A stretch of DNA of 64,000 nucleotides from Kordia sp050633145 (lineage in GTDB: Bacteria > Bacteroidota > Bacteroidia > Flavobacteriales > Flavobacteriaceae), in the NCBI RefSeq assembly GCF_050633145.1, contig NZ_JBOEFY010000022.1:1-64000 (forward strand), given 5' to 3'. Positions 1 through 7,437 of the stretch are shown piece by piece. The translations under genes and the position numbers were made by a program. The stretch's first letter is position 1. Each line of letters begins with the position of its first letter. A model generated the notes under the pieces. That model was not told the DNA's origin. It did no database searches and saw nothing but the letters and a program-made list of their open reading frames with translations.

Positions 1-28
1 GGTATTAGGTATTAGGTGTTAGGTGTTA
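1..28. repeat. Heptamer tandem repeat, 4 copies (GGTRTTA)
   Basis: Two copies of GGTATTA are followed by two of GGTGTTA at the left edge of the window, so the array may continue outside it. It belongs to the 7-bp-period arrays seen at several intergenic sites here. The rest of 1-138 holds no gene that I can see. Confidence 0.7.
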
Positions 29-138
29 GAGTAAATAAATTTTTAAACATCTAAACTCATAAACTGACAAGCGAAATAAAAAATTAATCAAAAGCTAGTG
101 GCAAATCGCCAAGAGCTAAAATATAAAATCAAAAAAAA

Positions 139-783
139 TTGAAAACATATTCTGTTGTCATCGTAGAAGATCACGTATTATTATCCCAAGCAATTGGTGG
201 CTTAGTCGATTCATTTGAACGATTTAAAGTCAGCTATTTGTGTAAAAACGGAAAAGAACTAATTACACGTTTAGAAGAGAAAAATACCAATACGCCCGAT
301 ATTGTGTTAATGGATATTAATATGCCATTGATGAATGGTATTGAAACGACAACCTGGATTACAGAACATTTTCCAAATATTGATGTTATTGGACTTTCTA
401 TTGAAGAAGACGAACGCACTATTATTCAAATGTTACGTGCTGGCGCGAAAGGATATTTGATGAAAGATGTAGAAAAAAGTGTCCTTGAAATGGCGCTTAA
501 TGAAGTAATTACCAACGGTTTTTACCATTCAAAACATGTGACAAATATTTTAATAGGATCGTTAAATGGAAAAGGAAATTCTGGAACGAAACTGAAAGAA
601 AATGAAATTGAATTTATGAAGTTGGTTTGTACGGAAATGACCTATAAACAAATTGCCGATCAAATGTGTTTAAGTCCTAAAACAATTGATGGCTACAGAG
701 ATGCATTGTTTGAAAAACTAAATGTGAAGAATAGAATTGGGCTTGTAATTTATGCAATAAAAAATAAAATCTACTTACCGTAG
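139..783 (+). CDS. LuxR/NarL-family response regulator
   Basis: Predicted DNA-binding response regulator. The receiver domain covers about residues 5-125, with acidic pocket E10/D11, phospho-acceptor D59 in LMDINMP, S87 and K109. A LuxR-type helix-turn-helix covers about 150-210 (TYKQIADQMCLSPKTIDGYR). The start is TTG: an in-frame TAA lies 15 bases upstream and the next in-frame ATG is inside the receiver domain. No histidine kinase gene is adjacent in the window, so its partner may lie to the left or be unlinked. Family assignment is firm; the signal and target genes are unknown. Confidence 0.9.
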   Translation: MKTYSVVIVEDHVLLSQAIGGLVDSFERFKVSYLCKNGKELITRLEEKNTNTPDIVLMDINMPLMNGIETTTWITEHFPNIDVIGLSIEEDERTIIQMLRAGAKGYLMKDVEKSVLEMALNEVITNGFYHSKHVTNILIGSLNGKGNSGTKLKENEIEFMKLVCTEMTYKQIADQMCLSPKTIDGYRDALFEKLNVKNRIGLVIYAIKNKIYLP

Positions 784-852
784 ATTAGGTTTTGGGTGTT
801 TGGTTTTGGCACGCTTTGCCGTTGGGTATTTGATACAAAGTGTTTATACTTT

Positions 853-950
853 ATAACTCATAACTCATAACTCATAACTCATAACTCATAACTCATAACT
901 CATAACTCATAACTCATAACTCATAACTCATAACTCATAACTCATAACTC
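853..950. repeat. Heptamer tandem repeat, 14 perfect copies (ATAACTC)
   Basis: Fourteen uninterrupted copies of ATAACTC fill the gap between two convergent genes and stop 10 bp before the stop codon of the DUF4097-like gene. Just upstream (784-840) the sequence is a degenerate G/T-rich relative of the CGCTTTGC/GTTGGGT repeats found behind other genes in this window. Copy number is likely to vary by slippage (inference). Confidence 0.95.
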
Positions 951-960
951 ATAAACCACA

Positions 961-2433
961 TTACGATTTCTTATTCAACGTAATATCACTATACTTAGCG
1001 TTGATATTAATTTCACTACCTGAATTTGCATTCTTTTGATACCCACGAACAATGGTATTGAACTGCGTTTTATTTTCAATTCCTTTTACAGTTTCTGGAT
1101 ACGAAATTTTAGAACTTGATCCTATATAATATAGTTTAAAGGCAGAAGTTGGTAATTGAATTCGTGCGTCTGTGTTTTCTAAAATAATATCCAAGGTTTT
1201 AAAATTTTCTCCAACATTGTGAATTAACAAGTTCCCAAAAGTTCCACTTATAATTGCCTTCTCTCCTAGCGTTCCAACACTTACTTTAGAAGAGTTTGAC
1301 ATTAAATTGATGTTTTTTACAGTTTGTAAATCAACATTTTCCACAAAATTTACTTTCAATGCACCATCATTCCATTTAGTAACATGAATTGGTGCATACG
1401 ACGTTTCTATCGTCGTATTTGCACCTTCAATAACATTGGCATACAAAGCTGCGTGTGACAGCTTTGCATCCATATTTTCACCTACCGCAGCAATGGTTAC
1501 CTCTCCATGACGTACATTGAGTTTTAACTTTGCCTTTTTAGGCATTCTTATTTTTATGGTCTTTTTTACCTTTAAATGTTTTCCATCACTAGAAATAAAG
1601 AAAATATTATCGTCCTGTCCATGCTTCAAATGTGCTCTTCCTTTTAATTCAAGAACTTTTGCAGATTCCAATCTCTTTAACGCTAGTTTTTGTGTTTTTA
1701 GCGCTTTTTCTTGATATTTTTTTGCCATTTTAAGAGCTTTCTCTTGTATTTTGGCAAGTTTTTTTTGCTGTCCTTCTTGGCTTTTCATGAACTTCTTCAG
1801 CACTTTTTCACGCTTTTTATGTTGTGCTTCAAATTTCTTCTTCCACTTCTCCATTTCTTCTTTGAATTTCTTCTCATCAAAGTCAGATTTGAATTCTTTT
1901 TGCCATTTTTTCAAATATGCTTCTCCATCTTTTTCAAATGCTTTGTAGTCAAATTCTATATCAGCCATTGACTCTATTACAATTTCAGGTAATTCTGGAA
2001 TTTCAACAATTTCTGCCATTTCTGGAAATTCAGCTATTTCGGCTATTTCAGCAATTTCTGGCATTTCTATTTGTTCAATAATGATTGGATCTGCTAAGAC
2101 AAATTCATTCGCATTACCGAATAAAGAATGACCTCCTTTAGAAGTAACCGTGACTTTTTCACTGTTTCCAATAGCTTTAAAATTCCACTTTTTCATGTAT
2201 GCTTCCATTTCTTCGTCGGTTGCATCTTCTACTTCAATAGTGGCAGTAATTTCTACTTTATTTTTATTCCAAGTATCAAATTCTACATCGGCATGTGATG
2301 TGTTTATATTTAAAGTAACATCTTTATTTACCGTAAAAACCTCTTTTTTTGTTCGTTTTTTTGATTGTGAATATCCAAAGGTGATCACTAGTAATGCGAT
2401 CAGTACACTTTGTGTTAGTTTTGATTTATGCAT
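961..2433 (-). CDS. Exported DUF4097-like protein with charged coiled-coil insert
   Basis: 490 aa with a signal peptide (residues 1-22, ending FGYSQ). The N-terminal part (about 30-110) and the C-terminal part (about 270-485) have the repetitive short beta-strand texture of DUF4097 putative-adhesin proteins, such as NTSHADVEFDTWNKNKVEI. Between them lies a Glu/Ile-Ala-Glu-rich stretch (120-152) and a very Lys/Glu-rich helical segment (165-262) likely to form a coiled coil. It is the last gene of a sigma/anti-sigma-like operon and overlaps the preceding gene by 8 bp, suggesting translational coupling. Molecular function is unknown; an envelope role is inferred from export and context. Confidence 0.7.
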   Translation of the reverse strand: MHKSKLTQSVLIALLVITFGYSQSKKRTKKEVFTVNKDVTLNINTSHADVEFDTWNKNKVEITATIEVEDATDEEMEAYMKKWNFKAIGNSEKVTVTSKGGHSLFGNANEFVLADPIIIEQIEMPEIAEIAEIAEFPEMAEIVEIPELPEIVIESMADIEFDYKAFEKDGEAYLKKWQKEFKSDFDEKKFKEEMEKWKKKFEAQHKKREKVLKKFMKSQEGQQKKLAKIQEKALKMAKKYQEKALKTQKLALKRLESAKVLELKGRAHLKHGQDDNIFFISSDGKHLKVKKTIKIRMPKKAKLKLNVRHGEVTIAAVGENMDAKLSHAALYANVIEGANTTIETSYAPIHVTKWNDGALKVNFVENVDLQTVKNINLMSNSSKVSVGTLGEKAIISGTFGNLLIHNVGENFKTLDIILENTDARIQLPTSAFKLYYIGSSSKISYPETVKGIENKTQFNTIVRGYQKNANSGSEININAKYSDITLNKKS

Positions 2434-3013
2434 CGTTTTCTGATTTTTTTAGTTCGCTTAATTTTTCCTTTAATTGGTATAGCAATTTCAGTCTAAATTG
2501 TAAGTTGTCAATCATAGCATTGACCGTTTGTTCGTTAGGCCCAATATCTGTTAATTCTTGTTGCAATACTTCGTGTTCTTTGTTCAATTGAGACAATTTT
2601 TTCATGTAACTTTCAAACAATTGTTTCCCAATTTCGGAGACTTCAACTTGTGTCAATTCATAATTAATACTTGCCACATAATAGTCTTCAATCTTTTTTA
2701 AATCGGGAGAAACATCGCCTAAGCTTTTTAAAGAAGGTTTTTTAGCGTCTGCCTCGTCTGTATTTGCTACTTCAGCATCTAGGATGACTAGTTCTTCTTG
2801 TAATTGTTGATATGCCAATCCGCCTAAACTGAAAATTAAAATAGCAGCAGCAGCAATTTTATAAATAGAAAATGAACGTTTAGTCACCTGTTCTTTTTCT
2901 TTTGGCAATGCAGCTTCCAATCGTTCTAAAAAACGAGCTTCATGTCCGTCAGACAATCCTTTTTTGATATGTAATGGTTCTTTTTTCAACAAATCTTTAA
3001 TATCCTGTCCCAT
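2426..3013 (-). CDS. Single-pass membrane protein, probable anti-sigma factor
   Basis: 195 aa. A cytoplasmic N-terminus of about 47 residues precedes one transmembrane segment (about 49-67, IYKIAAAAILIFSLGGLAY), then a mostly helical C-terminal domain with coiled-coil character (about 115-190). Its start overlaps the end of the sigma factor gene by 17 bp and its end overlaps the DUF4097-like gene. Position and topology match the membrane proteins encoded after ECF sigma genes in flavobacteria, which suggests it sequesters the sigma factor. No zinc-binding anti-sigma motif is visible, so the role is inference. Confidence 0.65.
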   Translation of the reverse strand: MGQDIKDLLKKEPLHIKKGLSDGHEARFLERLEAALPKEKEQVTKRSFSIYKIAAAAILIFSLGGLAYQQLQEELVILDAEVANTDEADAKKPSLKSLGDVSPDLKKIEDYYVASINYELTQVEVSEIGKQLFESYMKKLSQLNKEHEVLQQELTDIGPNEQTVNAMIDNLQFRLKLLYQLKEKLSELKKSENDA

Positions 3014-3542
3014 GACGCTGCTTTTTTAATGCTTGTTGTAACTTCTTTTTTCCTCGTAATAATTGTGTCCGTGATGCTGATGTTGAAATACTCAATATTT
3101 CTGAAATCTCTTGATGATCGTATCCTTCTAACAAGAATAAAATCACAACGACTCGGTATTTATCGGGCAGATTTTCAATTTCAGTTTTCACTTCTTCCAA
3201 CGTAGTATCATCACTTGTTTGCCAATTATTTTCATCCGCAACCACTTCTAGCTGCGCTTCGTCAATAGTGATATAATAATTTTGTTTAGCACGTAATTTG
3301 TCTAAACTTTTATTAATGACAATCTTTTTTAGCCAGGCTCCAAAACTTACTTCAGCTGTATATTGATCGATCTTTTGAAATGCGTTGATGAATGCTTCTT
3401 GCATGGCATCTTCGGCATCCTGTGTATGTTTCAAAAATCGATTGGCAACAATAAACATTCCTTCACAATACTGCCTGTACAGATGCAGTTGTGCTTTCCT
3501 GTCGTTCTTCTTACACTTTTCGATGAGCTCAATTTGAGACAT
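2997..3542 (-). CDS. ECF-type RNA polymerase sigma factor
   Basis: 181 aa sigma-70 family protein of ECF type. Region 2 spans about residues 20-85 (QDAEDAMQEAFINAF) and region 4 about 125-175, with the helix-turn-helix around DHQEISEILSISTSASRTQL. It starts with ATG and is the first gene of a three-gene overlapping operon with a membrane anti-sigma-like protein and an exported DUF4097-like protein. This arrangement is typical of envelope-responsive sigma systems in Bacteroidota. Its regulon cannot be read from the window. Confidence 0.9.
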   Translation of the reverse strand: MSQIELIEKCKKNDRKAQLHLYRQYCEGMFIVANRFLKHTQDAEDAMQEAFINAFQKIDQYTAEVSFGAWLKKIVINKSLDKLRAKQNYYITIDEAQLEVVADENNWQTSDDTTLEEVKTEIENLPDKYRVVVILFLLEGYDHQEISEILSISTSASRTQLLRGKKKLQQALKKQRHGTGY

Positions 3543-3820
3543 ACAATTGGTTCGCTTTTGTGGTTTTGGTTATTGCTATACATCTCTAAAGACGTAGTAG
3601 TTTTTACAATGTGACAATAAATTATAAAAAACATGTCAATTGCTGTGTTTTTTTACGTTTTAATTTCTTTTACCTTTTCGCTTATGCTATATTTTACAAT
3701 GGTTTGCTCGCTATTTTTTTAGCATTTTATTTTTTTAAAACTTATTATAATTTATGGGACAACCGTACCTCATTAAATACTTTTTCATGTAATTTTATTT
3801 ATAACCAAAAAACAAATACC

Positions 3821-4009
3821 ATGAAAAAAAGAAGTTTAAAAAACAAATTGACTATTAGCAAAAAAACGGTGAGCAACTTTAATATAGATGCTGCGAAAGG
3901 CGGAACAGGTTATTCATTTAGATGTGGACCATCAAACAATGCAATGTGTACTTTTGATGACGCATGTTTTAGCAAAGGTCCTGGATGTAGCAGATGGCAA
4001 GTATGTTAA
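3821..4009 (+). CDS. Class I lanthipeptide-like (RiPP) precursor peptide, orphan
   Basis: 62-aa peptide. The ORF is open further upstream, but ATG 3821 gives the typical leader: MKKRSLKNKLTISKK, matching the KKxLxxKxxIxxL pattern of Bacteroidota class I lanthipeptide precursors, ending in a double glycine (G27-G28). The core has five cysteines (C35, C43, C49, C56, C62) plus several Ser/Thr residues. A perfect 11-bp stem terminator follows directly, so it appears to be a monocistronic unit. No LanB/LanC, SpaB-like or peptidase-ABC gene lies in the window, so any modification enzymes would act in trans. Class is inferred from leader and composition, not from a known product. Confidence 0.75.
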   Translation: MKKRSLKNKLTISKKTVSNFNIDAAKGGTGYSFRCGPSNNAMCTFDDACFSKGPGCSRWQVC

Positions 4010-4030
4010 ATGCATAGAAAATTATTCATA

Positions 4031-4068
4031 AAAGCAGAAACATACTTCGGTTGGTTTCTGCTTTTTTT
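4031..4068 (+). terminator. Intrinsic terminator of the RiPP precursor gene
   Basis: The arms AAAGCAGAAAC (4031-4041) and GTTTCTGCTTT (4054-4064) pair perfectly over 11 bp around a 12-nt loop, followed by a T-run. It lies 21 bp after the precursor stop codon. Confidence 0.9.
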
Positions 4069-4140
4069 ATGCGTAGAATAGAATCATACTTGCATAGGTT
4101 ATTATTTTTATTGAAATTTAAAAAGTTAAATCAAGAAATT

Positions 4141-4575
4141 ATGAACATAATTGATGCGCTTTACGGAGGTCAGTACTCCGAATTAGAGAATAAAGGTTAC
4201 GATGTACAAAAAGGACGCTTTTATGGAAATCTACTATTTACCGCAATAATTCTTATCTATCTTTTTATTGTCATCATTGTTTTAAATTTTATTTCTGAAG
4301 ATATTTTGGATGATTTAACGAAACCTTTGCAAAGTGTTTTTGGAAGAAGTATGGGAAAAGCTGCCAGTCAAATTGTAGCCATACCATTAATTGTCATTAT
4401 ATATTTGGTAGTAGCATTGCTTTTTGGTTCTAAGAAACGGTATGAAAAGAGTTACCAAACTTTTTCAAAAGCAACAAAAGAAGAAAAAGACAAAGTTTCT
4501 GGAAAACTGATAGGAATTTTTATAGTTGGGTTGCTTTTGTTAGTTATACTAGCAATTTCTAGTTTGTTTTTGTAG
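4141..4575 (+). CDS. Small integral membrane protein, function unknown
   Basis: 144 aa from ATG 4141. The open frame extends up to a TTG at 4051, but that part lies inside the preceding terminator, so the later ATG is preferred. Three hydrophobic segments are visible at about residues 28-50 (LLFTAIILIYLFIVIIVLNF), 76-96 and 119-142. A charged cytoplasmic-looking stretch KKRYEKSYQTFSKATKEEKD separates the last two. I do not recognise the family. No clear operon partner. Confidence 0.65.
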   Translation: MNIIDALYGGQYSELENKGYDVQKGRFYGNLLFTAIILIYLFIVIIVLNFISEDILDDLTKPLQSVFGRSMGKAASQIVAIPLIVIIYLVVALLFGSKKRYEKSYQTFSKATKEEKDKVSGKLIGIFIVGLLLLVILAISSLFL

Positions 4576-4583
4576 GTATTAAT

Positions 4584-4760
4584 TTAGTAGTGAGGTGTTA
4601 GTAGTGAGTATTGAGAAGTTTCTTTTGTAACTTATTTCTAAAAAAGTAAAATCATTCGTGCATTCGTGATGAAAAAATAGTATTTCCAAGTATATCTTGA
4701 TACAATTTTTCTCCGTTTTACTACAAAAAATCACTCGATATGACGTTTCAAATAATCTAA
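4584..4760. repeat. Degenerate intergenic repeat region
   Basis: TTAGTAGTGAG occurs twice, 14 bp apart (4584-4594 and 4598-4608), a multiple of the heptamer period. It is followed by GTATTGAGAAGTTTC, GATACAA and TGACGTTTCAAA, pieces that recur in the same order in the element near 59200-59370. No gene is visible in 4576-4830. Confidence 0.5.
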
Positions 4761-4784
4761 CGATCTAAAGAGTCTAAAAGGCCT

Positions 4785-4822
4785 AAAAAAAGAGGCCATT
4801 TACTCTAAAGTAAACAACCTCT
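4785..4822 (-). terminator. Terminator of the EF-G paralogue gene
   Basis: On the minus strand AGAGG...TTTACT / AGTAAA...CCTCT forms an interrupted hairpin followed by a run of seven T. It ends 8 bp after the EF-G stop codon. Confidence 0.8.
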
Positions 4823-4830
4823 ATCCTATT

Positions 4831-6903
4831 CTAACAAACTAGTTGGTTTAATATATGTTCAGGTACTTGCTTGTAATCTTTCAATTTTAAGCTAACTGAA
4901 CCTTTTCCACTAGTTAAGGTTCGTAATGACGAAATGTATCCGAAGGTTTGCAGTAAGGGTATTTCTGCATTAACCTTTCTTCGGTTTCCGTTTTCATTGA
5001 TCGAAACAATCATTCCACGACGTTTATTAATGTCAGAAGTCACATTTCCAAGATACTCTTCCGGACAATTAATTTCTGCATCCATCACTGGCTCTAATAA
5101 TACAGGATTCGCTTGTTTCGCAGCTGTTCTAAAAGCTTGATGCGCTACAGTTTCAAAATCTGAACTGTTCGAATCCTTTTCGTGCATTTTTCCATCCAAT
5201 AAGGTAATTTGCATTCCTTCTACTGGATATTCTAATAATGCGCCAGATTTCATCGCTTCTCGGAATCCTTTTTCAACAGCATTGATACAATCTTTCGCAA
5301 TTACACCACCTTTGGTTTGATTTACAAATAACAATCCTTTTTCATTATTTGTTCTCGGTTCCATTGTGAATGTAATTTCCGCAAAACTTCCACTTCCTCC
5401 TGTTTGTTTTTTCAACATTTCAGTATGTGTTACTGCGCTTGTCAATAACTCACGATAGGAAACTTTCGGATTTCCTTTGTTTACTTCTACTTTATAATCA
5501 CTTCGTAACTTTTCTATACGAACTTCCAAATGCAACTCGCCCATTCCGTGTAATAAGGTTTGTCCTGTCTGATTGTCGTAAGAAGCGCGCAACGAAGGAT
5601 CTTCGTCTAAAAGTTTCGCCAAAGCATCACCAAAATTCTTTTCATCATTTTTAGAAACTGGTTCTATTGCTAAACTTATCACAGCTTCAGAAACTTCTAT
5701 CGATTCTAAAGCAAACGGTTTTCCAAGTTCGCATAAAGTATCACCTGTTTTCACATTTTTTAATCCTATTAATGCAACAATATCTCCCGCATTTGCTTGA
5801 TTCAATTCTGTGAATTTATCTGCTTGGATACTTAAAATTCGACTGACTCTATTTTTTGCTTCAGTTCTAGAATTTAATACTTGTGTTCCAGCATCAATAC
5901 TTCCTGAATACAATCGTACCATTGCCAATTTACCAACGTACTTATCAACGATGACTTTAAAAACAAACGCTGATAATTGTTCGTCAACCGTGCAAGCTAA
6001 GGTTTCCGTTTCATCAGTTATCAAATTGACACCTTCTACTGTTTCAATATCTTGCGGTTTTGGTAAATAATTCGCAACAGCATCTAATAAAGGCTGTACA
6101 CCAATGTATTTATACGCTGAACCGCACAACATCGGAACGGCTTTTCGTTCCAGCGTAATTCTTCTTATGGCTCGATGTAAATCATCCATCGTACTAACAA
6201 CATCATCCAGATATTGTTCCATAATTGCATCATCAAAATTTGCAATACGTTCTAGTAAGATTGATCGCCATTTTTGAGCTAATTCGACTAAACTTTCAGG
6301 AATTTCAGTTTCAGTACATGACTTTCCATAATCGTCCGCAGTCCAATACATTGCTTTCATTGTTAATAGATCAATTACACCTTTAAAATCGTCTGCATCT
6401 CCGATAGGAATTTGAATTGGCAAAGTTGTCGCACCAAACTCCTCTTCTATTTGAGCTAATACTTTGAAATAATCGGCGCCAATTCTGTCCATTTTATTGA
6501 TGAATCCAATTTTTGGAATCTTATACCGTTCTGATTGACTCCAAACCGTTTCCGATTGCGATTCTACTCCCGAAGACGCACAAAATAAAGCAACCGCGCC
6601 GTCTAAAATTCGTAACGAACGTTCTACTTCAATCGCAAAATCAATATGTCCAGGTGTATCTATGATATTAATTTGATACAGCTTGTCATTGTATTCCCAA
6701 TCTGCAGAAATTGCCGAAGAGGAAATTGTAATTCCGCGTGAAGCTTCTTGCGCATCACTATCGGTTACTGTATTTCCATCATCTATATTTCCAGGTTTAT
6801 GAATGGTTCCTGTGTAATAAAGTATACGCTCGGTTGTGGTAGTTTTTCCAGCATCTACGTGCGCAATAATTCCTATGTTTCGTATGTCTTGTAATCGTTT
6901 CAT
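4831..6903 (-). CDS. fusA: Elongation factor G paralogue
   Basis: 690 aa, close to the usual EF-G length. The GTPase domain has P-loop AHVDAGKTTTTE (about 14-25), switch I with RGITISSSA, DTPGH (G3) and NKMD (G4). Domains II-V follow, including GMGELHLEV and the domain IV core GSGSFAEITF. It catalyses GTP-driven ribosome translocation or a related ribosome function. The gene stands alone, not in the str operon with rpsL/rpsG/tuf, and several switch-region residues (DGNTVTDSDAQEASRG) differ from housekeeping EF-G. That suggests a second, specialised copy. A Tet(Q)-type protection protein is less likely because the length and N-terminus are EF-G-like. Confidence 0.85.
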   Translation of the reverse strand: MKRLQDIRNIGIIAHVDAGKTTTTERILYYTGTIHKPGNIDDGNTVTDSDAQEASRGITISSSAISADWEYNDKLYQINIIDTPGHIDFAIEVERSLRILDGAVALFCASSGVESQSETVWSQSERYKIPKIGFINKMDRIGADYFKVLAQIEEEFGATTLPIQIPIGDADDFKGVIDLLTMKAMYWTADDYGKSCTETEIPESLVELAQKWRSILLERIANFDDAIMEQYLDDVVSTMDDLHRAIRRITLERKAVPMLCGSAYKYIGVQPLLDAVANYLPKPQDIETVEGVNLITDETETLACTVDEQLSAFVFKVIVDKYVGKLAMVRLYSGSIDAGTQVLNSRTEAKNRVSRILSIQADKFTELNQANAGDIVALIGLKNVKTGDTLCELGKPFALESIEVSEAVISLAIEPVSKNDEKNFGDALAKLLDEDPSLRASYDNQTGQTLLHGMGELHLEVRIEKLRSDYKVEVNKGNPKVSYRELLTSAVTHTEMLKKQTGGSGSFAEITFTMEPRTNNEKGLLFVNQTKGGVIAKDCINAVEKGFREAMKSGALLEYPVEGMQITLLDGKMHEKDSNSSDFETVAHQAFRTAAKQANPVLLEPVMDAEINCPEEYLGNVTSDINKRRGMIVSINENGNRRKVNAEIPLLQTFGYISSLRTLTSGKGSVSLKLKDYKQVPEHILNQLVC

Positions 6904-6999
6904 TTTGTTCTAATTTAATAATTTTATACTCTTTCTTTTAGCGGAAAGCATCTTTTTTTCAGGCTTTTCAGAATTGAGTTTTGATAATCATTTCTTGAG

Positions 7000-7019
7000 A
7001 TCCCGTTTTTCAACGGGAT
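7000..7019 (-). other. Hairpin in the EF-G paralogue leader
   Basis: ATCCCGTT and AACGGGAT form an 8-bp stem with a 4-nt loop, about 97 nt upstream of the EF-G start. Flanking imperfect direct repeats (GGCTTTTCA...TGAGTTT at about 6962 and 7053) suggest a structured 5' leader. Function is unknown. Confidence 0.4.
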
Positions 7020-7074
7020 TAGTTCAACTTACACTTTTGAATTCGCCTAACGGCTTTTCAAAAATGAGTTTCAC

Positions 7075-7101
7075 TAAAAAAGCCTCTCATTACGAGAGGC
7101 T
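7075..7101 (-). terminator. Intrinsic terminator closing a small RNA unit
   Basis: AGCCTCTC (7081-7088) and GAGAGGCT (7094-7101) form an 8-bp stem with a 5-nt loop. A run of T follows on the minus strand. Confidence 0.85.
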
Positions 7102-7220
7102 TTACGCTAAGTTTGTACAATAGCAATCCTCTCCTACGTTTGTAGAAACATTTTAGTTACTATGATTTTTAATGTAAACATGATGTTTGGGATTTTTTGT
7201 TCGTTTAAAATGCTATTGTA
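7076..7220 (-). ncRNA. Candidate small structured RNA
   Basis: On the minus strand TACAATAGCA (7220-7211) pairs perfectly with TGCTATTGTA (7125-7116), closing an 85-nt interior that includes further AAACAT/ATGTTT pairing. A rho-independent terminator follows at once. The only ORF inside is 14 codons long, so an RNA product looks more likely than a protein. The unit sits between two terminators and so is probably transcribed separately. No known RNA family was recognised. Confidence 0.35.
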
Positions 7221-7244
7221 AATAGTCGATTGAAATTGGGTAGA

Positions 7245-7274
7245 ACAAAAAAGACTTTCTAAAAAGAAAGTCTT
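7245..7274 (-). terminator. Intrinsic terminator of the 27-codon unit
   Basis: AAGACTTTC (7251-7259) and GAAAGTCTT (7266-7274) form a 9-bp stem with a 6-nt loop. A T-run follows on the minus strand. It lies 30 bp after the 27-codon ORF. Confidence 0.85.
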
Positions 7275-7303
7275 ACGTATATTTTATATGAAGATTTGTC
7301 TTT

Positions 7304-7387
7304 TTAGAATACCAGTGTTGCTCTACCAAGAAACACAGTTCTGATAGCGCCGTTTAATGCGATGATGTTAACGTTTGTAGTTTTCAT
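7304..7387 (-). CDS. Possible 27-aa peptide
   Basis: An ATG-started ORF of 27 codons begins MKTTNVNIIALNGAIR and ends FLGRATLVF. A perfect TAnnTTTG box lies 19 bp upstream of the start and an intrinsic terminator lies 30 bp after the stop, so this is a compact, self-contained transcription unit. The peptide is hydrophobic with three basic residues. I do not recognise it; it could be a leader peptide, a short membrane peptide, or simply part of a small RNA. Confidence 0.4.
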   Translation of the reverse strand: MKTTNVNIIALNGAIRTVFLGRATLVF

Positions 7388-7405
7388 TTTCGTAAAATTC
7401 TGTGG

Positions 7406-7413
7406 CAAATATA
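7406..7413 (-). promoter_or_regulatory. -7 promoter box (TATATTTG)
   Basis: Matches the Bacteroidota TAnnTTTG consensus exactly and lies 19 bp upstream of the 27-codon ORF. No clean TTTG -33 element was seen. Confidence 0.5.
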
Positions 7414-7437
7414 TATTTTTATTGCGAATAAAAAAAT

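Noticed and set aside
1517..1971. Plus-strand ORFs opposite the DUF4097-like gene
   Set aside because: Phe/Leu/Cys-rich shadows of a Lys/Glu-rich coding strand.
3611..3820. Upstream extension of the RiPP precursor ORF to 132 aa
   Set aside because: The extension is AT-rich, hydrophobic and without family features, whereas ATG 3821 gives an exact precursor leader.
4051..4140. Longer start for the membrane protein at 4141
   Set aside because: The TTG at 4051 lies inside the preceding terminator hairpin.
4831..6903. Tetracycline ribosomal protection protein
   Set aside because: Length of 690 aa and the EF-G-like N-terminus (IRNIGIIAHVDAGKTTTTERI) favour an EF-G paralogue over Tet(M/Q)-type proteins.
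7116..7220. Naming the small RNA candidate as 6S or another known family
   Set aside because: A closing stem alone is not diagnostic and no family-specific sequence could be confirmed by eye.
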